From an uncultured Clostridia bacterium (GTDB lineage Bacteria > Bacillota > Clostridia > Oscillospirales > CAG-272): a DNA stretch of 31,769 nucleotides. Numbering within the stretch: the stretch's first letter is position 1; every line of letters starts with the position of its first letter. The position numbers and the translations under genes were made by a program. Below, piece after piece: positions 1 to 6,002 of this stretch. The stretch is taken from positions 1 through 31,769 of the forward strand of contig CAJGCD010000012.1 in the NCBI GenBank assembly GCA_904501715.1. The letters are read 5' to 3'. The notes beneath the pieces were generated by a model. That model made no database searches, was not told where the DNA came from, and saw nothing but the letters and a program-made list of their open reading frames with translations.

Positions 1-136
1 CGGGTGTACTCTATGTATTGCTTAGCTTTTGGAAAGCAATACAGCATAGAGTCTTGCCCGTTAATAATATCAAATCCCGTTCTCCTCATCCGTCACTCCT
101 TGCGTCGTGACACCTTCCCCGCTGGGGAAGGCTTAC
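1..136. repeat. MITE-like element R1, truncated by window edge
   Basis: The right part carries the arm CCTTCCCCGCTGGGGAAGG after CTCCTCATCCGTC. The left part holds a core whose hairpin pairs CTCTATG..TATTGCTT with AAGCAATA..CATAGAG. The segment is the reverse complement, with only a few mismatches by eye, of the left half of R7 (16869-17010). The other arm lies outside the window. Confidence 0.7.
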
Positions 137-361
137 GCGAGTGGACGCACAATGTGCGCCCATACTGGTAGAAAATTCCACGAGGTTTCTCGCAAACCCG
201 TAGGGAAGGGGCTTGCTCCTCCCGCCTTTTTATGACCTTTATTTCAAGCGCGAGCACCAAGGCGCTCCTCTACCGCACGAAAGAAGAATATGCAAACATA
301 GGTTTTGCGCCATTTGTCCCCCCATTGGGGAAGGATTCCGGTCATTACAGGATTGTTGTTT
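137..361. other. Gene-free mosaic of repeat fragments
   Basis: This stretch holds a GCGCACATTGTGCG-type palindrome at 143-161. At about 248-295 is a 45-bp module that recurs inverted at about 16574-16618; inside it GGAGC and GCTCC flank a short loop. A weak half-arm (CCCCATTGGGGAAGG) sits near 321-336. No coding potential was recognised. Confidence 0.55.
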
Positions 362-751
362 TTAAAATATTCCTTTTTTAAGCTGTTTATTTATAGCCAC
401 GCTGTGGTGATATGCCTCGGCGAGGGCTTTCTTCTTTAATCTGAAGGCTGAGCTTCTTGATATTCCCAAAAGCTCGGCGCAGCGCTCTATGGGGTCGCAT
501 CTTATGTAATGGTGGTAAAGAAGCAGCTTGCCGTTGCCGTTCTTCAGTCCCAGAATAAAATGCCGTATCTCGTACATTTTGGCTTTTGCCACCGTGAACT
601 CCACGGGAGATTCGCTCTCCCATACCATAGTGTCAAAATATTTATCCTCATAATTTTTCATTGCCATCAGCCTGCTGCAAAAGCGATAGGTCTTAAGATA
701 GTTTTCTATAAGCTCTTGTTCCTCTTGGGTTATTTCTTTTTTTTCGGTCAT
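362..751 (-). CDS. ArpU/sigma-70 region 4-like phage-type transcription factor
   Basis: Predicted protein of 129 residues. The N-terminal half is helical and charged. The C-terminal half has a region-4-like helix-turn-helix: an HHYIRCDPIERCAELLGIS stretch followed by SRSSAFRLKKKAL. This resembles small ArpU/RinA-type late regulators of Firmicutes phages and their chromosomal relatives. The start at 751 is preceded by AAAGGAAAAA; a longer in-frame form from 799 would overlap the upstream gene and has no better ribosome site. It is the second gene of a leftward unit with the zinc protein (26-bp gap), transcribed from the promoter at 1054-1082. Role as a DNA-binding or RNA-polymerase-binding regulator is inferred; targets are unknown. 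Confidence 0.6.
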   Translation of the reverse strand: MTEKKEITQEEQELIENYLKTYRFCSRLMAMKNYEDKYFDTMVWESESPVEFTVAKAKMYEIRHFILGLKNGNGKLLLYHHYIRCDPIERCAELLGISRSSAFRLKKKALAEAYHHSVAINKQLKKGIF

Positions 752-777
752 TTTTTCCTTTCCGTCTTTTTGACTTA

Positions 778-963
778 TTATTCCTCGCTCTCCCCGCAAA
801 GCTCACAGAGGAGAGATCTGCCTTTTTCAAAATATATATCCTCGGCGTATATGTACTCCCCGCACTCGTCACAGCGACCTATGGGTCTGCCGTTCACAAG
901 GCTTATTCCCTCGTAAGACGGACATGCGGGCGGGCATATATACATCCTGCAAATTTCACACAA
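778..963 (-). CDS. Small 8-cysteine zinc-ribbon-like protein, TTG start
   Basis: A 61-residue protein with cysteines at 2, 5, 10, 14, 31, 34, 53 and 56. The pairs C31xxC34 and C53xxC56 look like a zinc ribbon; C2xxC5 with C10 and C14 may form a second metal knuckle. I do not recognise a named family. The start is chosen as TTG at 961-963 because no ATG or GTG lies in frame between it and the GGAGGTGA site about 10 nt upstream; the next in-frame ATG (codon 7) would remove the first CxxC. It is the first gene of the leftward operon and is read from the promoter facing the S24 repressor. A protein-protein or nucleic-acid-binding accessory role is only a guess. Confidence 0.6.
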   Translation of the reverse strand: MCEICRMYICPPACPSYEGISLVNGRPIGRCDECGEYIYAEDIYFEKGRSLLCELCGESEE

Positions 964-990
964 GTTTTTATATTCACCTCCTTTTTAATA

Positions 991-1007
991 CGGATTTTCA
1001 AATTATT
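991..1007 (+). promoter_or_regulatory. Operator-like 17-mer, copy 1
   Basis: Sequence CGGATTTTCAAATTATT, similar to the copies at 1061 and 1092. It lies just upstream of the -35 of the rightward promoter and inside the leftward transcript's leader. It is likely a binding site of the S24 repressor (inference). Confidence 0.45.
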
Positions 1008-1008
1008 C

Positions 1009-1037
1009 TTGACAAATGGTTTTCTTTGATATATAAT
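1009..1037 (+). promoter_or_regulatory. Promoter of the S24 repressor gene
   Basis: Exact TTGACA at 1009-1014 and exact TATAAT at 1032-1037, with a 17-bp spacer. The predicted start near 1044 leaves a leader of about 92 nt to the repressor ATG at 1136. Confidence 0.75.
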
Positions 1038-1053
1038 AAAAGTACCTGAATGT

Positions 1054-1082
1054 ATTATAACGGATTTCCGAACTATTGTCAA
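1054..1082 (-). promoter_or_regulatory. Opposing promoter of the zinc-protein operon
   Basis: Read leftward, TTGACA (complement of 1077-1082) and TATAAT (complement of 1054-1059) are exact and separated by 17 bp. The predicted start near 1047 is within a few bases of the rightward start, so the two promoters face each other and cannot be occupied together. Confidence 0.75.
1061..1077 (+). promoter_or_regulatory. Operator-like 17-mer, copy 2
   Basis: CGGATTTCCGAACTATT. Its first ten bases form a CGGA-TT-TCCG dyad. It sits in the spacer and -35 of the leftward promoter, where bound repressor would block the zinc-protein operon. Confidence 0.5.
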
Positions 1083-1091
1083 GTCTTATTT

Positions 1092-1108
1092 CGCATTTCC
1101 GTAATATT
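1092..1108 (+). promoter_or_regulatory. Operator-like 17-mer, copy 3
   Basis: CGCATTTCCGTAATATT, starting 31 bp (about three helical turns) after copy 2. It lies behind the leftward promoter and inside the leader of the repressor gene, so it could also serve autoregulation. Confidence 0.4.
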
Positions 1109-1135
1109 TGTATAAATGCACAAAAGGAGGACTGT

Positions 1136-1756
1136 ATGGACTACAAATTTTTTGATAAATTATTGAAAGCTAACAATACCACAGTGTACAGAGTTTCAAA
1201 AAGCACGGGGATATCAGCCTCTACCTTTACCGACTGGAAAAACGGCAGGTCGGTGCCAAAAATAGACAAAATAAAGCTCATTGCCGATTATTTCGGAGTG
1301 CCGATTGAATATATGATGAGCGGAGGCATCGGCGGCTTGGATGCGGGAAGCTCCCCCTTGCTTGAGGGGAATCTTGTTCCCATAATCGGAGAGATACGCG
1401 CGGGCTCGCCTATAATCACCAACGAGAGCGTTGAGGGCTACGAGCGGGCGGAGGTAGCCGATACCGACGAGTATTTCTATCTTCGCGTTAAGGGCGACAG
1501 TATGAAGAATATCGGAATGGTCGAGGGCTCGCTGGTGCTTTTCCACAAGCAGCAATATGCCGAGGAGGGTGACGTGGTAGCCTGTCTTGTGGGCGGAGAA
1601 TGCGCTACGGTAAAGCGCTTCAGCCGTTCTAAAAAAACGGTATATCTTCTGCCCGAGAATGAGGAATACGAGCCTATAAAGCTCAGCACCGACGATTTTG
1701 AGTCGGGGGACGCGCGGATTCTTGGCGTGGCGTGTGAGATAAAGATAAAGCTGTAA
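1136..1756 (+). CDS. XRE-HTH / S24 peptidase repressor (CI/LexA-like)
   Basis: A 206-residue repressor. Residues 5-60 form an XRE helix-turn-helix (TVYRVSKSTGISASTFTDW). Residues about 80-206 form an S24 self-cleaving domain: an Ala89-Gly90 cleavage bond in EIRAGS, nucleophile Ser122 in GDSM, and general base Lys160 in ATVKRF. All elements for RecA-stimulated autoproteolysis are therefore present. The start at 1136 follows AAAGGAGG; a longer in-frame form from 1076 would begin upstream of the ribosome site. It probably binds the 17-mers at 991, 1061 and 1092 and holds the leftward operon off until DNA damage. It could be a prophage repressor or a domesticated SOS-type regulator; no phage structural genes are visible here. 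Confidence 0.85.
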   Translation: MDYKFFDKLLKANNTTVYRVSKSTGISASTFTDWKNGRSVPKIDKIKLIADYFGVPIEYMMSGGIGGLDAGSSPLLEGNLVPIIGEIRAGSPIITNESVEGYERAEVADTDEYFYLRVKGDSMKNIGMVEGSLVLFHKQQYAEEGDVVACLVGGECATVKRFSRSKKTVYLLPENEEYEPIKLSTDDFESGDARILGVACEIKIKL

Positions 1757-1920
1757 GGTACGCGCGGAGATTGGCGCAAGATAGTGTTAATTTTTATCAA
1801 TATACCGCATTGACACAGGGGTGGAAATCTATATAATATTAAGATGGTGTTAGAGCTTGTCTAATAAGGAAAGACGGGCGGAACGGCGTGGCACAAATAA
1901 ACGAACAGCGCACCTTCCTA
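1757..1920 (+). promoter_or_regulatory. Intergenic region with orphan strong promoter (1810-1837)
   Basis: TTGACA at 1810-1815 and TATAAT at 1832-1837 are separated by 16 bp and point right. The next gene in this direction is the ABC-F ATPase at 2249, giving a leader of about 405 nt that contains repeat R2 and hairpin P1. No terminator for the S24 gene was recognised. Confidence 0.55.
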
Positions 1921-2126
1921 AAGGCTTCCCCAGCGGGGAAGCTGTCGAGCGTACATTTGCGTAGCAAATAGCGAGACTGATGAGGAGAACACGGGTGTAG
2001 CCTATGTTCGCGTTCATTTGTTGGGGAAGATATAAGTTCCCTCAAAGCGAGCAATACACAGTGCTCCCAGAGCTCTCCTCATCCGTCTTGCCTTGCGGCA
2101 AGCCACCTTCCCCGCTGGGGAAGGCT
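1921..2126. repeat. MITE-like element R2
   Basis: The left arm begins AGGCTTCCCCAGCGGGGAAG and continues into a TTTGCGTAGCAAA hairpin and GATGAGGAG. The right arm is the inverse type: CTCCTCATCCGTC, a CCTTGCGGCAAG hairpin, then CCTTCCCCGCTGGGGAAGG. The core is about 90 bp with no coding sense. Confidence 0.7.
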
Positions 2127-2166
2127 AATGTGTCAGCGAACACCCCTCTTAATAAAACCCCTTTTC

Positions 2167-2210
2167 AAGTTCTTTTGGTTCTTTTCTTCCAAGAAAAGAA
2201 CAGAAAAAAC
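2167..2210 (+). repeat. 5'-leader hairpin repeat P1
   Basis: Perfect 11-bp stem GTTCTTTTCTT/AAGAAAAGAAC (2178-2188 with 2191-2201), preceded by AAGTTCTTTTG. It ends 47 nt before the ABC-F start. A TATAAT follows at 2214-2219 without a good -35. The block through TTTATAATTCTAACTA is shared with copy P4 upstream of engB. Confidence 0.75.
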
Positions 2211-2248
2211 GTTTATAATTCTAACTATTCTAACTATAAGGACCGTAT

Positions 2249-4171
2249 ATGATAGCAATAACCGTAGATGGGCTTTCGCTTGCCTTTGGCACGAAGGTCA
2301 TACTTGAAAACGTATCATTTTCTCTTGACGAAGCCGACAGGCTTGGCATTATCGGAGTGAACGGCTGTGGAAAATCCACTCTGTTCAAGCTGATAACGGG
2401 CGAGCTGACCTCGGACAGCGGAGAGGTATACATATCCAAGGATAAAAGTGTGGGCATACTCCGTCAGGACGACGCATTTCTCGACTTTTCGGGTGTGGAC
2501 GGAGAGGCATCGGCTCTTGAGGTGATGTATCACTCATTCCCCCACCTGCTTCGTGCCGAGGAGCGCCTTGGGATACTTGAAAAAAAGCTCTCCTCGGGAG
2601 ATGAGAGCGCGGTAGCCGAATATTCGGCTCTCAACGAGCGCTTTATACGTGACGGCGGTCTTGAATTTCGGGGCAGATGCGCCTCCACTCTGCTGAAGAT
2701 GGGCTTTTCTCCCGAGGAGCAGAGCCGTCCCATATCGGCGTTCAGCGGGGGACAGCGCACCCGTCTTGCTCTATCCCGCGAGCTTTGCAGAGAGCCCGAT
2801 ATTCTTATGCTTGATGAGCCTACCAACCACCTTGATATGGAAACGCTGGGGTGGCTTGAGAGCTTTCTCTCCTCCTACAAAAAGTGCGTTATGGTGATAT
2901 CCCACGACCGATATTTTCTGGATAAGGTAACAAACAAGACTCTGTGCATTGAAAATCACAAGGCGAAGCTCTATAACGGCGGCTACACCAAGAGTATGGA
3001 GCAGAGGAGAATAGACCGCGAGATAGAGGAGCGCCACTATAAAAATCAGCAAAAGGAGATAGCCAGACAGGAGGCGTATATCGCTCAGCAAAGGGCGTGG
3101 AACAGAGAGCGGAACATTATTGCCGCCGAGAGTCGCTTGAAGCTTCTTGCAAAAATGGAGCGTGTGGAACGCCCCGAAAACGCTCCCAAGAGCATCCGTA
3201 TGAGCTTTGCGGAGGCGGGCGCCAGCGGAAACGAGGTGCTCAACGTAAGAGGACTTTCCTTTTCCTATGGGGCAAAGGAGATTATCCGAGGAATGGATTT
3301 CACCGTACGCCGAGGGGACAGACTCTTTCTCGTAGGACCTAACGGATGCGGAAAATCCACACTTATAAAGCTTCTTATGGGCAGACTTTCCCCCTCCTCG
3401 GGATATGCCGAGTGGGGCTATAACGTAAAGTCGGGCTATTACGACCAGGAGAACCAGAATCTTACTCCCTCCAACACCGTTATCGACGAGCTTTGGAACG
3501 CATACAGAGGAATGACCGAGACCGAGATACGCAACACTCTCGCTCTTTTCCGCTTTGTTGGGGACGACGTATATAAGCTTGTGGGTGACCTTAGCGGAGG
3601 CGAGAGGGCGAGGCTGACCCTCTCAAAGCTCATTCTTGCGGACACAAATCTGCTTATTCTGGACGAGCCCACAAACCACCTTGACATATCCTCAAGAGAG
3701 GTGCTTGAGGGCGCTCTCTCGGAATATGACGGAACGGTGGTTATCGTATCCCACGACCGATATTTTATTGAAAAATTGGCAACGCGGCTCATAGATATGA
3801 CACCCGTGAGCGAGGGCGGCGGCTTTTACGATATTACCGTACCCAAGGAGGGAGAGGGCTACGCCGAGCTTTGCCGTGAGCGTGAGCGCAGACAGACGGC
3901 GCGCGCTGTAAGCGGCGGGGGAGGAGAAGCGGCTGTAAGCTCAAACAAGGAGCTTTATCTGAAAAACAAAAAGGAAACGGCAGATAAAAGAAACGCCGAA
4001 AAGCGTCTGGAAAGACTGCGCAAGGAGGCGGAGAAGATAGAAGCCGAGATAGATGCCATAGATACCGAAATGAACGGGGAGGCGGCAACCGATTATACCC
4101 GTCTTGCCGAGCTTGACCAAAAGAAAAACGCTCTTGAGGAGCGTCTGCTTGAAATTTACGGAGAGATATAA
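2249..4171 (+). CDS. ABC-F family ATPase (Uup/YdiF type)
   Basis: A soluble 640-residue protein with two ABC domains and no membrane segment. Walker A motifs are at about residues 36-44 (GVNGCGKST) and 362-370 (GPNGCGKST). Signature motifs are FSGGQRTRL and LSGGERARL, and both halves have DEPTNHLD and SHDRYF. Residues about 230-310 form the charged inter-domain linker, and the last 90 residues a predicted coiled coil. ABC-F proteins act at the ribosome E site in translation control, rescue or antibiotic protection; this subtype is not assignable from motifs alone. The start follows AAGGA at 6 nt. mtnN and luxS follow closely, suggesting one transcript. Upstream lie hairpin P1 and repeat R2. 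Confidence 0.92.
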   Translation: MIAITVDGLSLAFGTKVILENVSFSLDEADRLGIIGVNGCGKSTLFKLITGELTSDSGEVYISKDKSVGILRQDDAFLDFSGVDGEASALEVMYHSFPHLLRAEERLGILEKKLSSGDESAVAEYSALNERFIRDGGLEFRGRCASTLLKMGFSPEEQSRPISAFSGGQRTRLALSRELCREPDILMLDEPTNHLDMETLGWLESFLSSYKKCVMVISHDRYFLDKVTNKTLCIENHKAKLYNGGYTKSMEQRRIDREIEERHYKNQQKEIARQEAYIAQQRAWNRERNIIAAESRLKLLAKMERVERPENAPKSIRMSFAEAGASGNEVLNVRGLSFSYGAKEIIRGMDFTVRRGDRLFLVGPNGCGKSTLIKLLMGRLSPSSGYAEWGYNVKSGYYDQENQNLTPSNTVIDELWNAYRGMTETEIRNTLALFRFVGDDVYKLVGDLSGGERARLTLSKLILADTNLLILDEPTNHLDISSREVLEGALSEYDGTVVIVSHDRYFIEKLATRLIDMTPVSEGGGFYDITVPKEGEGYAELCRERERRQTARAVSGGGGEAAVSSNKELYLKNKKETADKRNAEKRLERLRKEAEKIEAEIDAIDTEMNGEAATDYTRLAELDQKKNALEERLLEIYGEI

Positions 4172-4181
4172 AGGAGAAGAA

Positions 4182-4874
4182 ATGACCGGAATAATAGGAG
4201 CAATGAGAGTTGAGGTGGAAGCCCTCAAGGCGAAAATAGAAAATCCGAAAAGAGAAAATATAAGCGGAATAGATTTCGTAAGCGGTACTATCTGCGGAGC
4301 AGAGGTAGTTGTGGCACAGTGCGGAATAGGCAAGGTCTTTGCCGCCGTTTGCGCCCAGACCATGATACTCAGATACGGAGTAAAGAAAATAATAAATACG
4401 GGAGTTGCGGGAACGCTTACAGAGCGTATAGGAATACTTGACTTTGCGGTATCCTCCGCCGTGGTGCAGCACGATATGGATACCACTGCCATAGGCGATG
4501 CCCCCGGACTTATTTCGGGAATAAATATTGTAGAAATTCCCGCGGCAAAGACTCTCGCGGCGCTTGCGCAGGATTGCGCCGAGTCGCTTGGCTACAAGAG
4601 CCTTGAGGGTGTGATAGCCTCGGGGGACCAGTTCATAAACAATGCCGAGCGCAAGGCGTTTATACGCGACACCTTCGGCGCTATCGCCTGCGAGATGGAG
4701 GGGGCATCCATAGGTCACGTATGTTATCTGTCGGGAGTGGATTTCGTCATAATAAGGTGCATTTCTGACAACGCTTCGGGAGAAGCCGAGATGGAATATC
4801 CCGAAATGGTAAGCAAAGCCGCTGTACGCTCTCAGGCGTTAGTCGAGGCAATGCTCAGGGGCTTGGAGGGCTGA
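4182..4874 (+). CDS. mtnN: 5'-methylthioadenosine/S-adenosylhomocysteine nucleosidase
   Basis: A 230-residue PNP/UDP-phosphorylase family enzyme that hydrolyses SAH to S-ribosylhomocysteine and adenine, and MTA likewise, in the cytosol. It opens with the typical TGIIGAMRVEVEAL, carries a NTGVAGTL ribose/nucleobase-binding loop, the ACEMEGASIGHV substrate segment and the catalytic aspartate in RCISDNA. The start at 4182 has AAGGAG at 6 nt; the longer in-frame form would overlap the ABC-F gene. It lies 10 bp after that gene and one base before luxS, which uses its product, so the two act in series in the activated methyl cycle. Confidence 0.93.
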   Translation: MTGIIGAMRVEVEALKAKIENPKRENISGIDFVSGTICGAEVVVAQCGIGKVFAAVCAQTMILRYGVKKIINTGVAGTLTERIGILDFAVSSAVVQHDMDTTAIGDAPGLISGINIVEIPAAKTLAALAQDCAESLGYKSLEGVIASGDQFINNAERKAFIRDTFGAIACEMEGASIGHVCYLSGVDFVIIRCISDNASGEAEMEYPEMVSKAAVRSQALVEAMLRGLEG

Positions 4875-4875
4875 T

Positions 4876-5343
4876 ATGGAAAACGTAAGAAGAATAACCA
4901 GCTTTTCTGTTGACCACGATTTTATAGAAACGGGAATATACGTGTCGCGCATTGACGGCGACGTTACCACCTACGATATGCGCACCCGCAAGCCCAACGC
5001 GGGGGATTATATGGACAATATCACTATGCACTCGGTGGAGCATATGTTTGCCACGCTTGTGAGAAACAGCGAGATAGGGGGCGACGTGGTGTACTTCGGA
5101 CCTATGGGCTGTCGAACCGGATTTTATCTTCTGGTGAGAAACGCAGATAACGCCCGCGTGCTGGCGGTTGTCAAGGAGGTCCTCAGGCAGATAGCCGAGG
5201 ACGCCGCACAGATGTTCGGTGCCACCAGAAAGGAATGCGGAAATTACAGGGAGCTCTCCTTGGAGAGCGCAAAAGCGGAGGCGGGAAGATATCTTGCCGA
5301 GCTTTGCGCAAGGGAGCAGAGCTTTGAATACAAGCAATTGTAA
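4876..5343 (+). CDS. luxS: S-ribosylhomocysteine lyase (AI-2 synthase)
   Basis: A 155-residue metalloenzyme that splits S-ribosylhomocysteine into homocysteine and DPD, the precursor of autoinducer 2. Metal ligands are His52 and His56 in HSVEH (most homologues have HTLEH) and Cys121 in KECGNY. The catalytic Cys79 lies in GPMGCRTGFY and Glu55 is the general base. Length is normal for the family. It starts one base after the mtnN stop, with the ribosome site (GGAGG) inside the end of mtnN, implying coupled translation. A two-part terminator follows at 5477-5535. Confidence 0.95.
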   Translation: MENVRRITSFSVDHDFIETGIYVSRIDGDVTTYDMRTRKPNAGDYMDNITMHSVEHMFATLVRNSEIGGDVVYFGPMGCRTGFYLLVRNADNARVLAVVKEVLRQIAEDAAQMFGATRKECGNYRELSLESAKAEAGRYLAELCAREQSFEYKQL

Positions 5344-5476
5344 GCATAGCCTGTTCCTGCACGGTGTGATAAAATTGTAGGTGAACCCCGCTTACGGGTA
5401 GCAAGTAAGTAATTGCGAGGCTATGGCGCACTTATGCTCAGCCGATAATATTAGGGCTTTGCCCTAAAATGAAATA

Positions 5477-5535
5477 CCACCCGCTATTGAACAAGTCCGT
5501 TTTTAACGGACTTGTTCAAATCGGGGGTGTTTTTA
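5477..5535 (+). terminator. Rho-independent terminator of the ABC-F/mtnN/luxS unit
   Basis: A perfect 14-bp inner stem TTGAACAAGTCCGT (5487-5500) pairs with 5506-5519. It is extended by CACCCG pairing with CGGGGGTG, and followed by a TTTTTAT run. Confidence 0.8.
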
Positions 5536-5558
5536 TATTACACATCAGGAACGTGGGC

Positions 5559-5611
5559 GGACGCACAATGTGCGCACCTACGGGCTTACATCGGGCGCAC
5601 ATTGTGCGTCC
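5559..5611. repeat. Two opposed GCGCACATTGTGCG palindromes
   Basis: Copies at 5559-5575 and 5593-5611 in opposite orientation; each is itself nearly palindromic (CGCACA/TGTGCG). The same unit recurs at 143-161, 5974-5992 and 16842-16860. Confidence 0.65.
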
Positions 5612-5619
5612 GCACGCGT

Positions 5620-5736
5620 AAGCCTTCTCCTGTGGGAGAAGGTGGCAGCCGAAGGCTGACGGATGAGGAGTTGATTTGCGTTACGAACACCTCATCAGTC
5701 GCTAACGCGACAGCTTCTCCCACTGGAGAAGCCTTT
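5620..5736. repeat. MITE-like element R3 (short)
   Basis: The arms AAGCCTTCTCCTGTGGGAGAAG and CTTCTCCCACTGGAGAAGCC are inverted. Each arm adds an inner hairpin (GCAGCCGAAGGCTG; GTCGCTAACGCGAC) and a GATGAGG/CTCATC end. The core is only about 20 bp. It is followed by the shared flank TTCTCGGGCTTACATCTCAC. Confidence 0.65.
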
Positions 5737-5823
5737 GGGTAAGATGTTCTCGGGCTTACATCTCACCCGTAGGGGTCGGCGCCCACGACGACCCTTAAAT
5801 CCAACGTAAGATGTTTTGCAATA

Positions 5824-5936
5824 AAGGCTCCCCTCGGGGGGAGCTGTCAGCAATGCTGACTGAGAGGGGCTAAAGAAAAGGGAGGTTACCCCTCTCCGTC
5901 GGCTACGCCGCCACCTCCCCCCAAGGGGAGGCTTTG
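5824..5936. repeat. MITE-like element R4 (subfamily II)
   Basis: The left arm has a GTCAGCAATGCTGAC hairpin and GAGAGGGG. The right arm has CCCCTCTCCGTC, a GGCTACGCC hairpin and CCTCCCCCCAAGGGGAGG. R5 (11428-11541) is an almost identical inverted copy. The element lies between convergent luxS and mglC. Confidence 0.7.
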
Positions 5937-5973
5937 GTTAAGCGGCATTCTCGGGCTTACATCTCACCCGTAG

Positions 5974-5992
5974 GGGCGCACATTGTGCGTCC
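5974..5992. repeat. GCGCACATTGTGCG palindrome near the mglC end
   Basis: Palindromic unit directly after the conserved flank that follows R4. It ends about 10 bp before the mglC stop and could work as a weak stem at the transcript end, though no U-run follows in the leftward direction. Confidence 0.45.
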
Positions 5993-6002
5993 TTTTGCTT
6001 TT

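Noticed and set aside
2167..2210. P1-P4 hairpins as intrinsic terminators
   Set aside because: No run of T follows the stem in either direction, and the copies lie at 5' rather than 3' ends of genes.
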